From an uncultured Succiniclasticum sp. (GTDB lineage Bacteria; Bacillota; Negativicutes; Acidaminococcales; Acidaminococcaceae), in NCBI GenBank assembly GCA_902801365.1, contig CADCHY010000022.1:1-33201 (forward strand): 33,201 nucleotides of DNA, read 5' to 3'. Below are positions 31,107 through 33,201 of the stretch, piece after piece. The position numbers and the translations under genes were made by a program. Under the pieces are notes generated by a model. It saw only the letters and a program-made list of their open reading frames with translations, searched no databases and had not been told where the DNA came from. Each line of letters begins with the position of its first letter. The stretch's first letter is position 1.

Positions 31107-31970
31107 TCAAACATCCTGACGGAATCCGCTTTCCGCCCGTTTCAGAAATCCCTGCACAACTTCTTTTACTTCTTCAAATGTTTCTTTCTTCTGTCCGGTT
31201 ATTTCATCCATGTACAGACTGCGGTTCACTTCGATCATCAGGCTCTGCACCCGCTTATCCCGTTGCGAATAAAACGGTTCGGGAACGATGGCGCCGGCAA
31301 AGGGCGTGTTCACCGCCACTTCCAGCCCCGCTTTTGTAAAATACGCTTTGGCTGCGTTCAGCAATGGGTCCGGGGTAAAATACGGATCCGCGCCCAGGCA
31401 GATTTCTGGACGGACAAGATGAAAGTTTTCTTTTGGTTCATAAGGCAGCACGGTTTCGGAAAATGAGTGCCCGTCAATTAACAATGCCCGGCCAAACTGG
31501 TCCAGCTGGCGGCGCACGGCTTCTGTCAGCCGGCTGTGATGACGCCGGTAGATTTGCAGCGCCCTGCCGTAAGCCCGCAATCCTTCCGGGGAGGAAAGCG
31601 GATCCCGTTTTAACCGGCCGCCGTCGGACATGCGTGTGTAATACATGCCCATGCCCTTCCGCCACATGATTTCTTCTTCGGGATCAAGGAAGCGTTCCGG
31701 GTCGCAAACAAGGCGGCTGTACTGATGCACAACGGTCAGGCAGTCCGGACAGGAAAACAATTCATCGGTGTACCAGTCGGTCATGCACAGCAGCTCGCTG
31801 CGGAGTTTCTCTTCCTCCGGCAAAAACTCCTTTTGGAACAGTTTGGGGATTTTCGTGCTGCTGTGGGGGATGTGAACGATGATCCGGGGCTGTGCCGGTG
31901 CTTTTCCGTAAGCAGGCAGATACCATTTCCATTTTTGTACTGCTGTTGCAATCCGTTGCCATGATTTCAT
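31107..31970 (-). CDS. N-formylglutamate amidohydrolase family protein
   Basis: The 287-residue protein is of the N-formylglutamate deformylase family (HutG-like, zinc-type, related to carboxypeptidase-like amidohydrolases). Signature parts are RIIVHIPHSSTKIP (the family VPHSG-type motif), MTDWYTDELFS, SRLVCDPERFLDPEEE and LLIDGHSFSETVLPYE, where H and E/D residues bind the metal. MIEVNRSLYMDE is the conserved end block. The known enzymes cleave N-formylglutamate to glutamate and formate in histidine breakdown, but no hut genes are near. The gene is behind a SAM-I riboswitch (copy B, terminator 38 bases before the ATG), so a role tied to methionine or one-carbon metabolism, such as use of another N-formyl amino acid, is worth considering. 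That is inference. AAAGGAG precedes the start. Confidence 0.85.
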   Translation of the reverse strand: MKSWQRIATAVQKWKWYLPAYGKAPAQPRIIVHIPHSSTKIPKLFQKEFLPEEEKLRSELLCMTDWYTDELFSCPDCLTVVHQYSRLVCDPERFLDPEEEIMWRKGMGMYYTRMSDGGRLKRDPLSSPEGLRAYGRALQIYRRHHSRLTEAVRRQLDQFGRALLIDGHSFSETVLPYEPKENFHLVRPEICLGADPYFTPDPLLNAAKAYFTKAGLEVAVNTPFAGAIVPEPFYSQRDKRVQSLMIEVNRSLYMDEITGQKKETFEEVKEVVQGFLKRAESGFRQDV

Positions 31971-32008
31971 TTTCTTTTGTCTCCTTTCGTTTAACCGTAA
32001 AGAGAGGC

Positions 32009-32142
32009 AAAAAAAAAGCCCATCGGAATGATGGGCTGTAATTTCAACATCCCATCATACAAGCTTTAGCACCTTAACCGTTCCGGCCAGGTTGCTGTGC
32101 GGTCACCGAGCTTGTCTCTCGCGCACTCTCTATGGTCAATTG
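32009..32142 (-). promoter_or_regulatory. SAM-I (S-box) riboswitch, copy B
   Basis: Aptamer at 32045-32142 and terminator at 32009-32037. On the minus strand it has the same core as copy A: GAGAGUGCGCGAGAGAC, GGUGACCGCACAGCAACC, AAGGUGCUAAAGC. P2 (GUGCG/CGCAC) and the ACAAGC/GCUUGU pseudoknot are kept. The P3 hairpin loop differs from copy A (CCGGAACGG versus CCGUAAUACGG) while the stem is kept. AUGAUGGG on the 3' side of P1 can pair with CCCAUCAU of the terminator stem AGCCCAU/AUGGGCU, which ends in eight or nine T. It leads into the amidohydrolase gene at 31970. Confidence 0.9.
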
Positions 32143-32194
32143 ATATCCGTTTCCGGACACTGTATTAAATTGTAAGGCAGTTCTTACTATAAAT

Positions 32195-32223
32195 ATTATA
32201 CCACAAACCGCCGGACTTGTCAG
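32195..32223 (-). promoter_or_regulatory. Promoter of the SAM-riboswitch transcript
   Basis: On the minus strand CTGACA (32218-32223), 17 bases, TATAAT (32195-32200). The -35 overlaps the stop codon of the upstream gene (32220-32222). Transcription would start about 45 bases before the aptamer. Confidence 0.8.
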
Positions 32224-33140
32224 TTGTAGTCAAACTTCCCGTCGTTCTTTTCTTCCAGGGCCTTGATAGCGTGGTACGTGTACTCCGCAAAGGGAACTTC
32301 CAGTCCTTTTGCAGCCGCTTTTTCCATCAGCACCTTGCAGAACATGTCGATTTCCGTATGCCGTTTGGCTTCCAGGTCCTGCAGCGTGGAGAAACGGGCT
32401 CTTTCCAGCCAGCGGGGGCGGGTGTTTTCCAGCGGGCCGTAGGAAATGCCGTAAGCTGCCGCCACTTTGCGGGCTTCCGCTTCCAGCCGGTCCCGGATAT
32501 AACCCACATGCTCACTGTCGAAATAGGACGCGTATCCCGTGCCCAAGACTGCCTGAGGCAGATTGTAGGCAATATTCAGTGTGAATTTCAGCCACTGTTC
32601 CGAAATGATATCTTCACAGAAATGGTAACGGAGTGGCGTTTTGGCAAGGAGTTCCCGGATGGCCAACAGGCGTTCCGTTTCTTCCCGCGAATCTTTTTCT
32701 CCCACAAACAGGCCCGGCGTCTTTTCCGCGTTAAAGGTGACGCTGTTGCCCTTCCGTTCCGAGTTAATGCGCATCAGGCTGTAGGCGATCCGGGCCGGGT
32801 CGATTACCGTGCCGATAATCTCCTCGCTGTCGATCCCATTCAGCAGACTCAGCACCGTGGTATGGGGCCCCACCACCGTACGGATATCTTCCAGCGCGTC
32901 ACGGAGCCCGTTATATTTGGTGGAGACCAGCAGCAGGTCCACGCCTCTTGCCTCCTCCGGCGTCTTAACTTTCGGTTTATAAATTTTATCATTGATGCAG
33001 AGGCCGTCCCTCTCCAGGCGTTCTTTCCGTTCCCCTTTGGCAATCAGGCAGAAATCAATCTCCGGCGCGGCGGAAAACCCATAGATGAAATAGGAACCAA
33101 TGGCGCCTGCCCCAAGGATGGCTACAGTATTTATCTTCAT
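32220..33140 (-). CDS. Ketopantoate-reductase (PanE/ApbA)-family oxidoreductase
   Basis: The 306-residue protein starts at ATG 33140 with AGGAGGGG just before it; the longer frame to 33200 has no ribosome site. It has the N-terminal NAD(P)-binding fold (KINTVAILGAGAIGSYFIYG), VDLLLVSTKYNGLRDALEDI (family V-K-T/A-Y pattern) and GPHTTVLSLLNGIDSEE, then the helical C-terminal domain with SEQWLKFTLNIAYNLPQAV and KRHTEIDMFCKVLMEKAAA. The family reduces 2-dehydropantoate to pantoate with NADPH for CoA synthesis, but many members act on other 2-oxo acids, and no pan genes are nearby, so I give only the family. It is complete, ending at 32220. Confidence 0.88.
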   Translation of the reverse strand: MKINTVAILGAGAIGSYFIYGFSAAPEIDFCLIAKGERKERLERDGLCINDKIYKPKVKTPEEARGVDLLLVSTKYNGLRDALEDIRTVVGPHTTVLSLLNGIDSEEIIGTVIDPARIAYSLMRINSERKGNSVTFNAEKTPGLFVGEKDSREETERLLAIRELLAKTPLRYHFCEDIISEQWLKFTLNIAYNLPQAVLGTGYASYFDSEHVGYIRDRLEAEARKVAAAYGISYGPLENTRPRWLERARFSTLQDLEAKRHTEIDMFCKVLMEKAAAKGLEVPFAEYTYHAIKALEEKNDGKFDYN

Positions 33141-33201
33141 AATTCCCCCTCCTGTAAAAAAACAGTTTCTACTATTATAACACATATGACAAACTGTCAT
33201 C

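Overview
The window looks like chromosomal DNA of a diderm Firmicute (Negativicutes; an Acidaminococcaceae-type organism is my guess, not a proof). The first base pairs hold the C-terminal barrel of an outer-membrane autotransporter. The rest has Firmicute-style gene expression: strong AGGAGG ribosome sites, intrinsic terminators after almost every gene, and transcription-terminating S-box riboswitches. No rRNA, tRNA, CRISPR array, transposase or phage gene was seen. Most genes are on the minus strand.

Layout. 1-884: frameshifted autotransporter end. 1058-1948: ORF6N/PLD-like gene bracketed by a 55-bp direct repeat. 2418-4949: secreted BamE-like protein, DEDDh exonuclease, Tag glycosylase, small secreted protein. 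5314-10326: C69 dipeptidase, GlcD-type FAD dehydrogenase, TetR regulator, and an orphan amino-acid-binding lipoprotein whose promoter carries two 25-bp palindromes. 10682-10955: bile-acid-symporter gene with its middle deleted. 11256-14854 (+): operon of an unknown protein, two paralogous FixC-like flavoproteins and a 2[4Fe-4S] ferredoxin. 15020-17357: LeuD remnant, AzlCD exporter, short XRE regulator, SYLF protein.

17564-24003 is the most unusual part. In transcription order (minus strand) it has a SAM-I riboswitch, a small HTH gene, a frameshifted gene with an RNA polymerase alpha-CTD-like end, a YfbK-type vWA protein, a noncoding stretch with a perfect consensus promoter, a Ro60-like (DUF2828) HEAT/vWA protein, an ADP-ribosylglycohydrolase with an internal in-frame deletion, and an AAA ATPase. 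The noncoding stretch folds by eye into two related modules whose closing stems differ by a compensated base pair, and it ends in an intrinsic terminator. It is a good candidate for a new structured RNA, perhaps a Y-RNA-like partner of the Ro60-like protein or a cis-acting leader.

24598-33140: Kup potassium transporter; divergent AGCS symporter whose leader can form a pseudoknot next to the ribosome site; a repeat-rich secreted C-type-lectin-like protein; a GNAT acetyltransferase; an N-formylglutamate-amidohydrolase-family gene behind a second, nearly identical SAM-I riboswitch; and a ketopantoate-reductase-like gene.

Two general themes emerge. Several genes are decaying by internal deletion or frameshift. 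A small set of hairpin elements (terminators, riboswitches) recurs in several intergenic regions. All domain calls are by eye from sequence; no search or folding program was run.
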